Positions 49,987 through 61,260 of a DNA stretch of 61,751 nucleotides are shown here, piece after piece (positions within the stretch are counted from its first letter, which is position 1; each line of letters begins with the position of its first letter). Below the pieces are notes generated by a model that saw nothing but the letters and a program-made list of their open reading frames with translations, was not told the origin of the DNA and did not search any database. This stretch comes from Porticoccus sp. GTDB lineage: Bacteria; Pseudomonadota; Gammaproteobacteria; Pseudomonadales; Porticoccaceae. The stretch is taken from the NCBI GenBank assembly GCA_018066715.1, contig JAGPWA010000070.1:1-61751 (forward strand), written 5' to 3'. The position numbers were made by a program, and so were the translations under genes.

Positions 49987-51786
49987 ATGAGCTCCCCCCA
50001 AGATACCCTGCAAACCATTTTCGGTTACCCATCATTCCGCCCACCTCAGGATGAAATTATCCAAACGGTGATGGATGGGGGCGATGCGCTGGTGTTGATG
50101 CCCACGGGTGGTGGTAAATCCCTCTGTTATCAAATCCCTGCTCTGCTGCGTTCGGGCTGTGGCATTGTAATTTCTCCCTTAATTGCCCTGATGAAAGATC
50201 AGGTGGATGCCTTGCGCCAATTGGGGGTGAGGGCGAGCTACTTGAATTCCACGCTGGATGCTGTGACGGCCCGGCAAGTGGAAGAGGCATTGTTAGCGGG
50301 TGAACTGGATTTATTGTATATCGCCCCAGAGCGACTGAAGCTGGATCGAACCCTATCGTTGCTTCAGCAAGCCCCCATTTCATTATTTGCCATTGATGAA
50401 GCGCACTGTGTATCCCAGTGGGGGCACGACTTTCGAGCAGATTATTTAAAACTCAGTGTCTTGCACGAGTACTTCCCGAATGTGCCTCGTATTGCGCTCA
50501 CGGCCACAGCCGATGCTCGTACTCGCAGTGAAATAATCAACCGTTTGGACTTGGCGGAAGCGCGTCAGTTTATTGCGGGATTTGACCGGCCCAATATTCG
50601 TTACCGTATTGCGTTGAAACACAATGCCAAACAGCAGTTGTTACGTTTTCTGAAAGATGAGCACGCGACTGATGCGGGTATCATTTATTGCTTGTCTCGA
50701 AAGAAAACAGAAGAGATTGCCCATTGGTTGCAAGAGCAAGGATTTAACGCACTTCCGTACCATGCAGGCTTGGATGCTGGAACCAGAGCCGACAATCAGT
50801 CTCGATTTTTGCGTGAAGATAGTGTGATTGTGGTGGCCACCATTGCCTTTGGTATGGGTATTGATAAACCCGACGTGCGCTTTGTGGCCCATTTGGATTT
50901 GCCCAAAACGGTGGAGTCTTACTACCAGGAAACGGGTCGTGCAGGCCGTGATGGTGAGCAGGCTAACGCTTGGATGGTTTATGGTCTTCAGGATGTCATC
51001 AAGCTTCGGCAAATGATGGGGAATTCCGAAGGAAGCGAAGAGCATAAACGCGCGGAGCAGCATCGGCTAAATGCCATGTTGGGCTTGTGTGAAATTACTA
51101 GTTGTCGCCGACAGGTATTACTGAATTATTTTGATGATGTTCTGCCCGAACCCTGCGGCAATTGTGACAACTGTTTGGAACCTGTCGATACTTGGGATGG
51201 AACCGAGGCTGCACGTATGGCCCTGAGTGCAGTGTATCGAACAGGTCAGCGTTTCGGTGTGAAGCATGTGGTTGATGTATTGCTGGGTGCCGAGACGGAT
51301 AAAATCACCCAATATGGGCATGATCAATTGCCGACCTACGGCATTGGTAAAACACTGGACGACAACCAGTGGAGCTCGGTGTTTCGTCAATTAGTTGCAC
51401 GGGGTTATCTGTGTGTGGATGTGGAGCGTTTTGGCGCACTGCGGTTGGAAGAGAAATGCCGCCCTTTGCTGCGAGGTGAGGAATCCATTGAGCTGCGCCG
51501 GGATATTAAGAAAAAAGAAGCCAAGCGCCTGACCAAAAAATTCCTGCCGGAGGATATGGATGCGGCACTTTGGGAGGTGTTGAGAGAGTGTCGGCGAGGC
51601 CTCGCTGATGAACAGGGCATTCCACCCTATATTATTTTTCATGATCGGACGTTGCAGGAAATGTGTGTCACGGTACCGAAAAATATGGAGCAATTTAGTC
51701 AGCTTGGTGGTGTGGGTGAGCGCAAGTTAGAAAAATATGGCCCCAATTTTCTACAAGCCATTAATAACCATTTAGCCGATAGATAA
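49987..51786 (+). CDS. recQ: ATP-dependent DNA helicase RecQ
   Basis: RecQ unwinds DNA 3'-5' in recombination and fork repair. The 599-residue protein has motif 0 ([14 protein letters not shown]), Walker [20 protein letters not shown] box [15 protein letters not shown], and motif [13 protein letters not shown]. The zinc domain contains C-x-x-C in CGNCDNCL, followed by the winged helix and a C-terminal HRDC domain (about 525-599, [21 protein letters not shown]). The length and domain set match E. coli RecQ. Confidence 0.97.
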   Translation: MSSPQDTLQTIFGYPSFRPPQDEIIQTVMDGGDALVLMPTGGGKSLCYQIPALLRSGCGIVISPLIALMKDQVDALRQLGVRASYLNSTLDAVTARQVEEALLAGELDLLYIAPERLKLDRTLSLLQQAPISLFAIDEAHCVSQWGHDFRADYLKLSVLHEYFPNVPRIALTATADARTRSEIINRLDLAEARQFIAGFDRPNIRYRIALKHNAKQQLLRFLKDEHATDAGIIYCLSRKKTEEIAHWLQEQGFNALPYHAGLDAGTRADNQSRFLREDSVIVVATIAFGMGIDKPDVRFVAHLDLPKTVESYYQETGRAGRDGEQANAWMVYGLQDVIKLRQMMGNSEGSEEHKRAEQHRLNAMLGLCEITSCRRQVLLNYFDDVLPEPCGNCDNCLEPVDTWDGTEAARMALSAVYRTGQRFGVKHVVDVLLGAETDKITQYGHDQLPTYGIGKTLDDNQWSSVFRQLVARGYLCVDVERFGALRLEEKCRPLLRGEESIELRRDIKKKEAKRLTKKFLPEDMDAALWEVLRECRRGLADEQGIPPYIIFHDRTLQEMCVTVPKNMEQFSQLGGVGERKLEKYGPNFLQAINNHLADR

Positions 51787-51794
51787 AAGGCATA

Positions 51795-52541
51795 TTATTT
51801 TGGGTGATTGCCTGAATTTTTAAACGCATCAATCGTATGAGGGGTTTCTAGTTCTCTCTCTAGTTCATTCTCTCGCTCCCTCTGTTTTTCAGTTTTCCAT
51901 TGATCTCCAATGATCAGGTCCTCTTCTTCAACCACATACCCATCACCGAATTGTTGTTCCCAGGAATAGGCTTTCGGCACAGTTTTGGGGTCCCAGAGCC
52001 GAAAGATCAGGGCGCTAAGAGTACCGCCTACAGCGCCGAAAAAGTGGTATTCATAAGAAACGCCTGGCTCGCGAGGGAATATCGTCAACAACATGCCGCC
52101 ATACATAAAAAAAGCGATCATGAGTAGGACGATGGAGCGTTTATCTCGCCTGAGAATGCCTCCAATAAATAGGTAAAAAAACATCCCATGAGTGAGCCCG
52201 CTGGCCCCGAAGTGATAGCTGTCACGAGCAAACAGCCAAACCCCTGCGCCGGATAACAACCAGATGATAGCTAAAGCCCACCAGCGTGATTTAGGGTAAC
52301 CATAGAGAAGGATACTGCCCAACAGTAGCAGGGGCAGAGTATTACCAATCACATGCTGCCAAGAGCCATGAATAATGGGGCCGGTAAAAATACCGATGAG
52401 CCCGGCGGGGGTTTGGGGATAAACCCCTAGTTGGTGAAGGTTCCAGCCCAGCATCACCTCACAGAGCTTGAGCCACCAGATCAGGACAATAAACCCGGCG
52501 GCGATAAGAATGCTGTTTTTCAGAGAAGAGTTTTTGTTCAT
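51795..52541 (-). CDS. Rhomboid intramembrane serine protease
   Basis: This 248-residue membrane protein has about six transmembrane helices. The catalytic serine S114 is in HFGASGLTHG and the histidine H166 is in YEYHFFGAVGG. H63 and N67 in HVIGNTLPLL form the oxyanion region. All active-site residues of a true protease are present. A charged, Glu/Arg-rich cytoplasmic tail (about 190-248) follows. Substrates are unknown. It is convergent with recQ with only 8 bp between them. Confidence 0.9.
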   Translation of the reverse strand: MNKNSSLKNSILIAAGFIVLIWWLKLCEVMLGWNLHQLGVYPQTPAGLIGIFTGPIIHGSWQHVIGNTLPLLLLGSILLYGYPKSRWWALAIIWLLSGAGVWLFARDSYHFGASGLTHGMFFYLFIGGILRRDKRSIVLLMIAFFMYGGMLLTIFPREPGVSYEYHFFGAVGGTLSALIFRLWDPKTVPKAYSWEQQFGDGYVVEEEDLIIGDQWKTEKQRERENELERELETPHTIDAFKNSGNHPK

Positions 52542-52664
52542 CGCCTGTTAGATCGTGAGATCACGGATCAGTTTCCAGTTCTGGGCTGTTATGGTTCAGG
52601 GATGGTAGCAGATAGGGGTGAAAATATTGCTATGGCGCTTTTTTTACCTAACACAACACCACGA

Positions 52665-54434
52665 TCATATTGGGGGGTGTGGTAGAGAGACCTTACGTGT
52701 CTGTTGGACGGGATTTACCTTTGTGGGCGTTGTGGCTATTGCTGGTGGAGAGGTTTTGGGATGTTGAATATTGTCAAAGTCTTGTAGTTTCTGTGGCTGG
52801 TTGGGATTACCTATCCAGCGTGCATGTTTAGTAAAGGTATCTGATACCAAGCTGCGTGTAGGATCCATACCAGTAAAATTAATACCTATCATATGGGGCA
52901 GCGTGTAGATGAAATCAGCGCTTGAGAAAGGCCGGTTTTCATATTGAGTCCATTGCGCCATGTGGCGACTTTTACGCCAATCTGTTGATGCCCATGTGAT
53001 AAATGGCACGGTGTACATCGCAGGTGATGGTGCCTCTTCATTGCGACCGCAAAATAATTTCTCTTTGTAGTCAAACACCTCTTCTCCGTGGTCGGAAAAA
53101 TAGACCAACAAGGCATTGTCATTATGTTCTCGTAGGTTGTTAATCAGTGCGACGATGACAGCATCATTGTAGAGAATGGAATTATCGTAACTGTTGTATT
53201 CCTCTAGGTTCTCTTTTTTTACCCAGAGCGGCACATTGTCGTTATCAACAAATTTTTTAAACATTTCTGGGTAGCGGTAATCATATTTACGGTGCGTGCC
53301 CAATAGGTGCACCACGATGAATTTTTTAGGACTTGACTGTGAAAGTGTCTCTATAAAGGGCGCAACAACGGCACCGTCATACTGGTTGGCATTTTGTTTG
53401 CGATTATTGTTCAGATAAACCTGATGATCAGCCATTTGTGAAAGGGTGGTCAACATGGTATTTCGCTTGGTTTGTGTTTGCTGGTTGGTAATCCAGGTAA
53501 TTTCATAGCCGGCCTGCTTCATCATATTCAGCAGGGTCGGCTGGGTAAAGAAGGCTTCAGGATTCTTGGAATCCGCGAACGAGAGCACTTGCTGCAAGGC
53601 TTCTATGGTGTAGGGCCTTGGTGAAACGACATCATTGAAAACCACCAGCTCATCTCGTATGGCATCAAGCTGAGGTGTCGTAGCACGCGGGTAGCCATAG
53701 AGACTCATGCGTTGTCGGTTGGTGGATTCACCAATAATCAGAACCAGAGTGTCTGGCATGGTCTCTACCTTCATCTCAAAATTATCTAAAGGTAGAATGT
53801 TGTGATTATTGGCTAACAATTTTTCCATATCGTTTAATTGCTCTCGGTACTTGAGATAACCAACAATTAGATTCCATGGGGCCGTTGGTTCCAACCGAGA
53901 CAACAAGTGCTCACTGGCGTGCGTAATGCTCTTTTTTTCAATCAGAGTATTCAGGAATGGCCAGCCCACCACCAGAGTAAACAACATGGCGTAGGAGTAA
54001 CGCGCTTTAAGTGCCAGTGAGAGGGATGGCATCAGGCGCCATAGTATCAGCGGAATGACACTGTAAATGGCAAAGACTAGTACATGCCACCAGCGTAGAT
54101 AGGATTCAATAAACTCGCGGCCTTCCGCAGGGTTCGATTCGAAAATGATAAAAATGGCGCTCTGGGAAAAATCCTGGCCATAGATCAACCAATACCCAAC
54201 ACTTGCCAGGGATGCCAGCCAAAGAGTAGCGCCGATGAGAGCGGTCAGTGCTTTGATTTGTCTGGGCCAGAGTAAAATAGGAATTAACCATATAACACTC
54301 ATCAACAGGGCATCACGGACACCTACTGAACCTGCCATTCCAGAGGAATACACCAGTATTTGAGCGGTAGCGGAAAAATAGCAAAAATATAAGTAGACCC
54401 ATAAAACAGGGTGGCGTTGAGCAAATGCACGCAT
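52665..54434 (-). CDS. cptA: Phosphoethanolamine transferase CptA
   Basis: This 589-residue inner-membrane enzyme is of the EptA/CptA sulfatase-like family, which adds phosphoethanolamine to lipopolysaccharide. Five transmembrane helices (to about residue 165) precede the periplasmic domain. The domain has the nucleophile T238 in IIGESTNRQRMSLYGYPR, ITNQQTQTKRNTMLT, VVHLLGTHRKYDYRYPE and YFSDHGEEVFD, the metal-binding motifs. Segment-by-segment resemblance to E. coli CptA (YijP), including WLIYGQDFSQSAIF, is strong. CptA modifies the core heptose; this target is inferred from the family. The last 60 residues are a Pro/Thr-rich tail. Confidence 0.9.
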   Translation of the reverse strand: MRAFAQRHPVLWVYLYFCYFSATAQILVYSSGMAGSVGVRDALLMSVIWLIPILLWPRQIKALTALIGATLWLASLASVGYWLIYGQDFSQSAIFIIFESNPAEGREFIESYLRWWHVLVFAIYSVIPLILWRLMPSLSLALKARYSYAMLFTLVVGWPFLNTLIEKKSITHASEHLLSRLEPTAPWNLIVGYLKYREQLNDMEKLLANNHNILPLDNFEMKVETMPDTLVLIIGESTNRQRMSLYGYPRATTPQLDAIRDELVVFNDVVSPRPYTIEALQQVLSFADSKNPEAFFTQPTLLNMMKQAGYEITWITNQQTQTKRNTMLTTLSQMADHQVYLNNNRKQNANQYDGAVVAPFIETLSQSSPKKFIVVHLLGTHRKYDYRYPEMFKKFVDNDNVPLWVKKENLEEYNSYDNSILYNDAVIVALINNLREHNDNALLVYFSDHGEEVFDYKEKLFCGRNEEAPSPAMYTVPFITWASTDWRKSRHMAQWTQYENRPFSSADFIYTLPHMIGINFTGMDPTRSLVSDTFTKHARWIGNPNQPQKLQDFDNIQHPKTSPPAIATTPTKVNPVQQTRKVSLPHPPI

Positions 54435-54557
54435 AGGGGAAGGCCATGATTAATATTAATCTATGGCCAGGGAGCTTAGAGGTATTTACTTAAGGGATGC
54501 TTAACGTGGGTTATGCCCAATTGGTTTAGATTGGGCAGCAACGAGCCCCACGGATTT

Positions 54558-54818
54558 CTATTTCAGGAGTGGGTGATCTGCGGGTAATTGTTTAGTGATC
54601 CAAAGCGCCAACTTGTGTTTCATGTGCTGAATATCAAGTTGTGCTTTTGCCAGAGGTTGAATCAGTTTGTCGTGGGCAAGCAACCGATAGACATATTCAA
54701 TTTTTTCTTTTGCAGAATCATTTTTGTCAAACTTGGCGACACCTCTTTTCTCCGCGTAAATCATGCCGACTCTGATGGCTTCTTTTAATAATTCAGCTTC
54801 ATTTTTTTGTTTGGACAT
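54558..54818 (-). CDS. DUF5062 family protein
   Basis: This 86-residue helical protein contains NEAELLKEAIRVGMIYAEKRG, EKIEYVYRLLAHDKLIQPL and KLALWITKQLPADHPLL. This looks like DUF5062, a small cytoplasmic family of unknown function in marine gammaproteobacteria. No catalytic or binding motif is visible. It lies between cysE and cptA on the same strand. Confidence 0.65.
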   Translation of the reverse strand: MSKQKNEAELLKEAIRVGMIYAEKRGVAKFDKNDSAKEKIEYVYRLLAHDKLIQPLAKAQLDIQHMKHKLALWITKQLPADHPLLK

Positions 54819-54863
54819 TTATTTTTTCCTTAAAAATCTGTAGAACTTTCTATGCAAAAAAGT

Positions 54864-55649
54864 TTAATTTCCGCAGCCACTTAATCCCTGGTCCATTTGC
54901 TCCGCAGGGGAGTCTATTTTCAGTGTGCCAATGACTTCCGCAGGAACACCGGCAACCAGTGAATGAGGTGGTATGTCCTTCAGTACTACACTGGATGCGG
55001 TAATTTTTGAGCCTTCGCCAATTTCAATATTGCCGAGAATTTTTGCACCAGGGCCAATTAAAACACCTCGGCGTACTTTGGGGTGTCGATCGCCCGCTTC
55101 TTTGCCGGTACCGCCCAGTGTGACTGACTGAAGAATGGATACGCAGTCTTCCACCACGGCGGTTTCACCGATAACGATACCGGTGGCATGGTCAAACATA
55201 ATGCCTTTACCGATCACTGCTGCCGGATGAATATCCACACCAAACACAACTGAGATGCGGTTTTGTAGCACCAATGCCAACGGCTTTCGGTCATTTTTCC
55301 ACAACCAGTGAGCTGCGCGCCAAGCTTGAAGGGCGTGGAATCCCTTGTAGTAAAGGAGGGCTGAAGAGAGGCCTGCACAGGCAGAGTCGCGAGCGTGAAT
55401 CGCACAGATATCACCATTGACCTGGTCTTCAATGGTTGGGTCTGAGCGGAATGCCTCATCAAATACTTCTTGCAGCGTCAGGGCAGGGGTTGTTTCGCCC
55501 CCCAGCTTCTCAGCTAACAAGAAGCTCAGCGCAGCCAATAGGGAGTCGTGTTTGAGGATAGTGACTTGTAGAAAACTGGTTAGCACTGGCTCAGCTTCTG
55601 CAATGACACGGGTTTCCTGTTGTATTTCTTCCCAGAGGGACAAGCTCAT
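54864..55649 (-). CDS. cysE: Serine O-acetyltransferase
   Basis: CysE acetylates serine for cysteine synthesis. The 261-residue protein has the N-terminal SATase helical domain ([19 protein letters not shown], then [14 protein letters not shown]) and a left-handed beta-helix of hexapeptide repeats (about 145-235, with [20 protein letters not shown] and [17 protein letters not shown]). The catalytic His-Asp pairs lie in DIHPAAVIG and DHATG. The C-terminal residues normally bind the CysK enzyme; here the tail ends in a Cys-Gly-Asn rather than the usual Ile. Confidence 0.93.
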   Translation of the reverse strand: MSLSLWEEIQQETRVIAEAEPVLTSFLQVTILKHDSLLAALSFLLAEKLGGETTPALTLQEVFDEAFRSDPTIEDQVNGDICAIHARDSACAGLSSALLYYKGFHALQAWRAAHWLWKNDRKPLALVLQNRISVVFGVDIHPAAVIGKGIMFDHATGIVIGETAVVEDCVSILQSVTLGGTGKEAGDRHPKVRRGVLIGPGAKILGNIEIGEGSKITASSVVLKDIPPHSLVAGVPAEVIGTLKIDSPAEQMDQGLSGCGN

Positions 55650-55717
55650 AGAGATGGACTCAAATAAGGGTAGCGTGTTGGTTGGCAGTTCGTTGTGACA
55701 TTATCGGGGCCATATCA

Positions 55718-56497
55718 CTATTTTTCCAGCGGTGTGCGCGCTAGGCACCATATTTCTACCTCCTTTGCGCCAGCTTTTCGGAGCAATTGAGACAGTTCTG
55801 CGGTGGTGCTACCCGTAGTGACGACATCATCAACCAGGGCGATATGTTTACCTTTGATGTCGTTATTGAGACGAAAAGCCCCCTTGAGATTTTTAAGCCG
55901 TTGTTTGCGAGGTAAGCCTTGTTGGGCCGGTGTGTATTTTTGGCGGGAAAGTAGCCGGGTGTCTACGGGAATGGCTAATCGCTGACCGAGGTAATGTGAT
56001 AACCACTGGGCCTGATTAAACCCTCGGGTAAATTGCCGCCGCCAATGGAGGGGAACTGACAAAATCAGCTCGGGAAGTATTTCCTGAGACGTGAGTTCAC
56101 ACAGCAATAGCTCTGCCAGCACAGTCCCTCGGCTAAACTGAGCATGATGTTTAAAGCCATTGATCAGTTTATTGATGGGGAATTCATAACGTAGCGGAGC
56201 AATACAGTGGGTAAAGGCCGGTGGGTTTGCGATGCACTTGCCACAAGTGACGCTATTAATAAGAGTGCTGCCGGTAGAGTTCATTGGCAGAGCGCAGCAT
56301 TGACAGGCGGGTTGGTTTAGGTGTAATTCGGCTTCACACCCCTCGCATAGATCCAATGGGCGTTTTGATAATGCGCTACAGAGTACGCAGCGTCCGGGGA
56401 AAAGATAATAACTGCCACGTTGTAAGGCTGCAGAGCAGCGCTGGAACAGGGTGGTTGTTCTCGAGTGTCCTATCATAGCTGTTAACCTTAAATCCAT
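55718..56497 (-). CDS. ComF/GntX family phosphoribosyltransferase-like protein
   Basis: This 259-residue protein has an N-terminal zinc-ribbon-like region with paired cysteines (CVLCSALSKRPLDLCEGCE, then CQCCALP and CGKC). The C-terminal phosphoribosyltransferase fold has the PRPP motif ALVDDVVTTGST (about 218-229). ComF proteins act in DNA uptake; GntX (YhgH) is needed for use of DNA as a nutrient. It is divergent from bioB, the usual neighbour in gammaproteobacteria. Confidence 0.88.
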   Translation of the reverse strand: MDLRLTAMIGHSRTTTLFQRCSAALQRGSYYLFPGRCVLCSALSKRPLDLCEGCEAELHLNQPACQCCALPMNSTGSTLINSVTCGKCIANPPAFTHCIAPLRYEFPINKLINGFKHHAQFSRGTVLAELLLCELTSQEILPELILSVPLHWRRQFTRGFNQAQWLSHYLGQRLAIPVDTRLLSRQKYTPAQQGLPRKQRLKNLKGAFRLNNDIKGKHIALVDDVVTTGSTTAELSQLLRKAGAKEVEIWCLARTPLEK

Positions 56498-56503
56498 TTT
56501 TGG

Positions 56504-56531
56504 TTGACAGTGGAGCTACCTCACTTATCAT
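56504..56531 (+). promoter_or_regulatory. Probable sigma-70 promoter of the bio operon
   Basis: TTGACA (56504-56509), a 16-bp spacer and TATCAT (56526-56531) lie 33 bp before the bioB ATG, in the short comF-bioB gap. The -35 matches consensus exactly. No BirA-type palindrome was recognised. Confidence 0.6.
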
Positions 56532-56564
56532 AGCGAGTCAGATAAAGAATACGTGAGACTACCT

Positions 56565-57623
56565 ATGCCTGCCAGCAGCAAAACTGCAATCCGCCAAGAT
56601 TGGACAAGAGACGAAGTTCTCGCAATGTTTAATCAGCCGTTCAATGACTTATTGTTTCAGGCACAGGTAGTGCATCGGCAGTACTTTGACCCTAATGAAG
56701 TGCAACTGAGTACATTGCTTTCGATTAAAACGGGCGCCTGCCCGGAGGATTGTAAATACTGCCCCCAGAGCAGTCGTTACGATACCGGCCTAGAGAAAGA
56801 AAAGCTGATGGCCGTTGAGCAGGTGATCAAAGAGGCCAGGGCTGCCAAGGCGACGGGCGCTACCCGTTTTTGTATGGGTGCCGCTTGGCGCTCACCCAAG
56901 GATAAGGATTTACCCTACGTTGCCGAGATGGTTCGCGAGGTGAAATCTCTGGGAATGGAAACCTGTATGACACTGGGTATGTTGAAGGAAGGCCAGGCAC
57001 AGATGCTTGCTGATGCGGGACTGGATTATTACAACCACAATCTTGATACCTCACCGGAATACTACGGCGAAATTATTACCACACGTACCTACGAAGACCG
57101 TCTGGATACGCTGGGCAATGTGCGCAAGGCGGGAATGAAAGTCTGTGCCGGCGGCATTGTTGGTATGGGTGAAGGCGAAAAAGACCGTGCGGGGTTGCTG
57201 ATGCAACTGGCGAATCTTCCCCAGCAACCAGAATCAGTGCCTATCAATATGCTGGTTAAAGTAGCAGGTACACCACTGGAGCAGCAGGAGGATTTAGACC
57301 CTTTTGAGTTTATTCGCACCATTGCAGTGGCCCGTATTATGATGCCCAAATCCCATGTCCGGTTGTCTGCTGGCCGGGAAGAGATGAATGACCAAATGCA
57401 GGCTTTGGCCTTTATGGCCGGTGCCAATTCCATTTTTTACTGTGAAAAACTCCTCACCACGCCAAACCCTAAAGCCAACAAAGATATGGAGCTGCTTGAG
57501 CGGTTAGGCATTAAGCCCGAGTCCTATCGCGTTGATCGGGATAGCGAGGAGGAAGAGGAGGTACTCCATCAAGCGATGGCTGAGGCTGAGACTGGCCACC
57601 TGTTTTATAACGCAGCCAAGTAG
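56565..57623 (+). CDS. bioB: Biotin synthase
   Basis: BioB inserts sulfur into dethiobiotin using radical SAM chemistry. C59, C63 and C66 in CPEDCKYC hold the [4Fe-4S] cluster. [24 protein letters not shown]-like [13 protein letters not shown] and the RLSAGRE arginine region for the [2Fe-2S] cluster are present. The ATG at 56565 gives about 352 residues; a GTG four codons upstream is possible. It is first in bioB-bioF-bioHC-bioD. Confidence 0.97.
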   Translation: MPASSKTAIRQDWTRDEVLAMFNQPFNDLLFQAQVVHRQYFDPNEVQLSTLLSIKTGACPEDCKYCPQSSRYDTGLEKEKLMAVEQVIKEARAAKATGATRFCMGAAWRSPKDKDLPYVAEMVREVKSLGMETCMTLGMLKEGQAQMLADAGLDYYNHNLDTSPEYYGEIITTRTYEDRLDTLGNVRKAGMKVCAGGIVGMGEGEKDRAGLLMQLANLPQQPESVPINMLVKVAGTPLEQQEDLDPFEFIRTIAVARIMMPKSHVRLSAGREEMNDQMQALAFMAGANSIFYCEKLLTTPNPKANKDMELLERLGIKPESYRVDRDSEEEEEVLHQAMAEAETGHLFYNAAK

Positions 57624-57640
57624 AATGGTGACCACTCCCT

Positions 57641-58852
57641 ATGTCGTCTTCTAAGTCATCCTCCAAGTCTTCATCGATGGACTCAGAGCTTCAAGTTAAG
57701 TTGGAGCAGCGCAAGGTAGATAACCTCTATCGGCAGCGCCATGTCCTGGAGTCGGCTCAGGATGTTCAGGTACAAGTGGATGGCAAAACCTGTGTGGCAT
57801 TCTGTAGCAATGATTACCTTGGCCTTGCTAGCCACCCAGCGGTAATTGATAGTCTACGCCGTGGGGCTGAAACCTACGGTGTGGGCAGTGGTGCTTCCCA
57901 TCTTATTTATGGCCATTCTTATGAGCATCATGCTCTTGAAGAGGAGCTGGCTGCTTTTACAGGCCGGCCCAGAGCATTACTATTTTCCACCGGTTATATG
58001 GCCAACCTTGGCACTATTCGAGCGTTGGCTGATAAAGGCGATCATGTTTTTGAGGATCGCCTAAACCACGCCTCTTTACTGGATGGCGGTTTGGCCAGTG
58101 GTGCTCGTTGTCACCGCTACCATCATGCTGACAGCAATGATCTTAGCCGGCGTATGCAAAAAGTGACCAGCGGACGAAAGCTGGTGGTGACCGATGGTGT
58201 CTTTAGTATGGATGGTGACTTGGCACCTTTGCCTGCGCTCGTTGAGGCTTGCCGGCAACACAATGGTTGGTTAATGGTTGATGACGCACACGGTTTTGGT
58301 GCGTTAGGTGACAGTGGCGGTGGTATTACTGAGCATTATGGTCTGGGGCTCAGTGAGTTACCGATTTTGATGGGCACTCTGGGTAAAGGTTTTGGGACAT
58401 TCGGCGCCTTTGTCGCGGGTTCCGATGCCTTGATTGAAACCCTGATCCAATATGCCCGTACCTATATTTACACCACTGCATTACCCCCGGCGGTGGCTTC
58501 AGCGACTCGTATCAGTTTGAAAATTTTACAGCGGGAAACCTGGCGGAGAGAACAGTTAAAAAACCTGATTGAGCGTTTTAGATCAGGGGTTGAAGAGCTG
58601 GGGCTGGAATTAATGGCATCGACAACACCGATCCAACCCGTATTGCTCCATGATGATGAACTGACCCAAAAAGTGGGTGAGCAGCTTAGAATCAGAGGTT
58701 TTCTTGTGGGCGCAATTCGGCCACCTACCGTGCCGGTGGGCAGTGCGCGGTTACGTATAACACTCTGTGCGGAGCACACCGAAGAGCAGGTGGATAGACT
58801 GCTTGATGCCATGGACAAAACCTTGGTTGACCTCCGGAGCAAGGGCGGATGA
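57641..58852 (+). CDS. bioF: 8-Amino-7-oxononanoate synthase
   Basis: BioF condenses pimeloyl-thioester and alanine using PLP. The 403-residue protein has a Ser/Lys-rich leader ([11 protein letters not shown]) absent from most homologues; the Met at residue 13 could be the true start. Motifs include [27 protein letters not shown] and the PLP lysine in [11 protein letters not shown]. Its stop overlaps the bioHC start (ATGA), so translation is coupled. Confidence 0.96.
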   Translation: MSSSKSSSKSSSMDSELQVKLEQRKVDNLYRQRHVLESAQDVQVQVDGKTCVAFCSNDYLGLASHPAVIDSLRRGAETYGVGSGASHLIYGHSYEHHALEEELAAFTGRPRALLFSTGYMANLGTIRALADKGDHVFEDRLNHASLLDGGLASGARCHRYHHADSNDLSRRMQKVTSGRKLVVTDGVFSMDGDLAPLPALVEACRQHNGWLMVDDAHGFGALGDSGGGITEHYGLGLSELPILMGTLGKGFGTFGAFVAGSDALIETLIQYARTYIYTTALPPAVASATRISLKILQRETWRREQLKNLIERFRSGVEELGLELMASTTPIQPVLLHDDELTQKVGEQLRIRGFLVGAIRPPTVPVGSARLRITLCAEHTEEQVDRLLDAMDKTLVDLRSKGG

Positions 58853-60501
58853 TAGCTACGGCAGCCAATAAAGTACTACCTTCTCCGTTAGCGGTTTATG
58901 ACTATCCCTGTCAGGGTAATAAAATTCAGCCAGAGCCTTTGGTGTTGCTACATGGCTGGGGTAGCGATAGCCGTATTTGGCAGACCCTACTGCCAGAACT
59001 GACTCAGCACCTGCATGTGATGGCGATAGATTTACCGGGGTTTGGTCAGAGCCTGCCTTTGGGGCAAGACGTACCCTTGGATAAACAGGGCATTGAGCAC
59101 TATTTGGATGCCATTGGCGCGGTACTTCCCGCACGCTGTACACTGCTAGGTTGGTCTTTAGGTGGCATGCTGGCGACGATGCTGACTAGCCGTTATCCGG
59201 AACGATTCAATAGTCTTATCACGATTGCCAGTAATGGCTGTTTTGTTCAGCAACCCAATTGGTCTTGTGCAATGCCTGCACAAACGTTTGATGCGTTTTT
59301 TGAGTTATTCCAGCAGCAACCTGCACTTTGCTTGAAGCGTTTCCATGGCCTACAGTGCCGTGGTGACAAGATGGAACGGCCCCTGCTGAAAACCCTGAGA
59401 GAAACTTTTAATCATGTCCCCGAGGCGCCTGATGATAGCTGTTGGCGCAGAGGACTAGAGTTGTTGTCTGAGATTGATAACCGGAAGGCTTTGCAATCAC
59501 TCAAGGTGCGCGGGCTGCACATCTACGGTGATACTGATCAGCTAGTACCTGTTGCTGCTGCCTGTGACATTAAGGCATTGAATCATAGCCAGCAGGTCGA
59601 GATTTTGGAAAACACCGCACATGTGCCTCAGTTAAGTTGCCCAGAGCAACTGGCTTCAAAAATCTGTGCTTTTTTACGAGAGGGGCGTTACCACCTAGAT
59701 AAACAGCGGGTGGCGGATTCATTTAGTCGTGCTGCCAGCAGCTATGATTCAGTGGCTCGCTTACAGCGTCAGGTGGGGCAGCGGTTGATCGAGGCACTTC
59801 CTGATATCGATCCATCGCTGGAACAGCTCGATCAGTGTGACGCCTTTAAAATTATCGACCTGGGGTGCGGCACGGGCTATTTCACCGAGCAGCTTGCTAA
59901 AAAATATCCATTTGCGGATATTACCGGCATCGACTTGGCGCTGGGGATGTTGGATTTTGCCTCCAGTGAACGCGATATGCCTGCTACCTGGTTGTGTGGT
60001 GATGCAGAAGATATTCCCTTGGCGGATAATTCTGTAGACCTAATTTTTTCCAACCTGGCCTTTCAGTGGTGTGAACAATTACCGGTGTTAGCCTCTGAAA
60101 TTGTCCGAGTGCTAAAGCCTGGGGGGGTTATAGCGTTTACGTCCCTAGGGCAAAAGACACTATTTGAGCTTCGTGAGTCCTGGGCTGCAGTGGATGACTA
60201 TGTACATGTAAACCGCTTCCTTGAAGCGAATCATTGGCAAGATGTATTTACCAAAGCGGGTATGGTTTTTCAGAATTTTGAAACAGATACGTGCTTGTTG
60301 CCTTACCGGGATCTTAGGCACCTGACGAGCGAACTGAAGGGCTTGGGTGCTCACAATGTCAATGTGGGGCAGAATCGCGGGCTGACCGGGCGTGAACATA
60401 TCCGGAAACTAGTGAGTGTTTATGAAAAATACCGCAATCCCCAAGGAGAATTACCGGCGACCTGGGAGGTGATTTACGGAGTGGCCCATTGCAATGTCTA
60501 G
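58849..60501 (+). CDS. Fused BioH-BioC: pimeloyl-ACP methyl ester esterase and malonyl-ACP methyltransferase
   Basis: A single 550-residue protein joins two biotin-pathway enzymes that are usually separate. The N-terminal BioH-like alpha/beta hydrolase (about 1-275) has [12 protein letters not shown] and a triad of S103 (GWSLGG), D230 (GDTDQLVP) and H258 (HVPQ). The C-terminal BioC-like SAM methyltransferase begins near L283 ([19 protein letters not shown]), with SAM motif [13 protein letters not shown] from about D337 and [10 protein letters not shown]. BioC protects malonyl-ACP as a methyl ester to start pimelate synthesis; BioH removes the methyl at the end. The linker is short. The frame shows no break. 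It is coupled to bioF and overlaps bioD by 8 bp. Confidence 0.93.
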   Translation: MIATAANKVLPSPLAVYDYPCQGNKIQPEPLVLLHGWGSDSRIWQTLLPELTQHLHVMAIDLPGFGQSLPLGQDVPLDKQGIEHYLDAIGAVLPARCTLLGWSLGGMLATMLTSRYPERFNSLITIASNGCFVQQPNWSCAMPAQTFDAFFELFQQQPALCLKRFHGLQCRGDKMERPLLKTLRETFNHVPEAPDDSCWRRGLELLSEIDNRKALQSLKVRGLHIYGDTDQLVPVAAACDIKALNHSQQVEILENTAHVPQLSCPEQLASKICAFLREGRYHLDKQRVADSFSRAASSYDSVARLQRQVGQRLIEALPDIDPSLEQLDQCDAFKIIDLGCGTGYFTEQLAKKYPFADITGIDLALGMLDFASSERDMPATWLCGDAEDIPLADNSVDLIFSNLAFQWCEQLPVLASEIVRVLKPGGVIAFTSLGQKTLFELRESWAAVDDYVHVNRFLEANHWQDVFTKAGMVFQNFETDTCLLPYRDLRHLTSELKGLGAHNVNVGQNRGLTGREHIRKLVSVYEKYRNPQGELPATWEVIYGVAHCNV

Positions 60502-61198
60502 CGCCTATTTTGTGACAGGCACCGGTACCGGTGTAGGAAAAACCCTAGTGACAGCCGGATTATTAGCCGCGGCACGACAACAAGGGTTGAGTACCGCCGG
60601 CCTCAAGCCCGTAGCTGCAGGTTGTGAGTTGGTTGACGGTGAATTGCGCAATGAAGATGCATTGGCGCTCCAGGCACAGACGACCTTACCCATCAGTTAC
60701 GAACAGATTAATCCAGTGGCGTTGGAACCCGCTATTGCACCACATATTGCTGCCGCAGAAGCCGGACGCCGGTTGAGTGCAGACCGGCTGGCAGGGGTTT
60801 GTCGTGGGGTGATGATGCAGCGTCCCGACCTAACCTTGATAGAGGGTGCAGGTGGTTGGCGAGTACCACTGAATGACCGAGAAACCTTTGCCGAGGTGGC
60901 AAAAATCATGCAGTTGCCAGTCATACTGGTGGTGGGCATGGATCTTGGCTGTATTAATTTGGCCTTATTGACAGCCGAGGCTGTTCAACATGATGGTCTG
61001 ACCCTGGCGGGTTGGGTGGCCAATCAGGTTGTTCCCGCGATGGATCGTTATCAGGAAAATCTCCACACCTTGCAACGTAGGATTCCCTGCCCCATGATTG
61101 GTGAAGTGCCCTATCAGCCAGGGTTGGATGCTGAGCGAGTGGTAGAGCACCTGAGACTGGATATTTTGCTAGGGCAAGCTACCGTAACTAATGTTTAA
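60494..61198 (+). CDS. bioD: Dethiobiotin synthetase
   Basis: BioD closes the ureido ring of dethiobiotin using ATP and CO2. The 234-residue protein opens with the P-loop FVTGTGTGVGKTLVTAGLL. GLKPVAAGC carries the conserved lysine, and IEGAGGWRVPL is the second nucleotide/substrate loop. The start overlaps the bioHC stop by 8 bp. It is the last gene of the biotin operon. Confidence 0.96.
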   Translation: MSSAYFVTGTGTGVGKTLVTAGLLAAARQQGLSTAGLKPVAAGCELVDGELRNEDALALQAQTTLPISYEQINPVALEPAIAPHIAAAEAGRRLSADRLAGVCRGVMMQRPDLTLIEGAGGWRVPLNDRETFAEVAKIMQLPVILVVGMDLGCINLALLTAEAVQHDGLTLAGWVANQVVPAMDRYQENLHTLQRRIPCPMIGEVPYQPGLDAERVVEHLRLDILLGQATVTNV

Positions 61199-61260
61199 CA
61201 GTATTAGGTTTAGAAGTAACAAGCGTTTAAACGTAACAAATTAATGGGATAGCAATTGCC

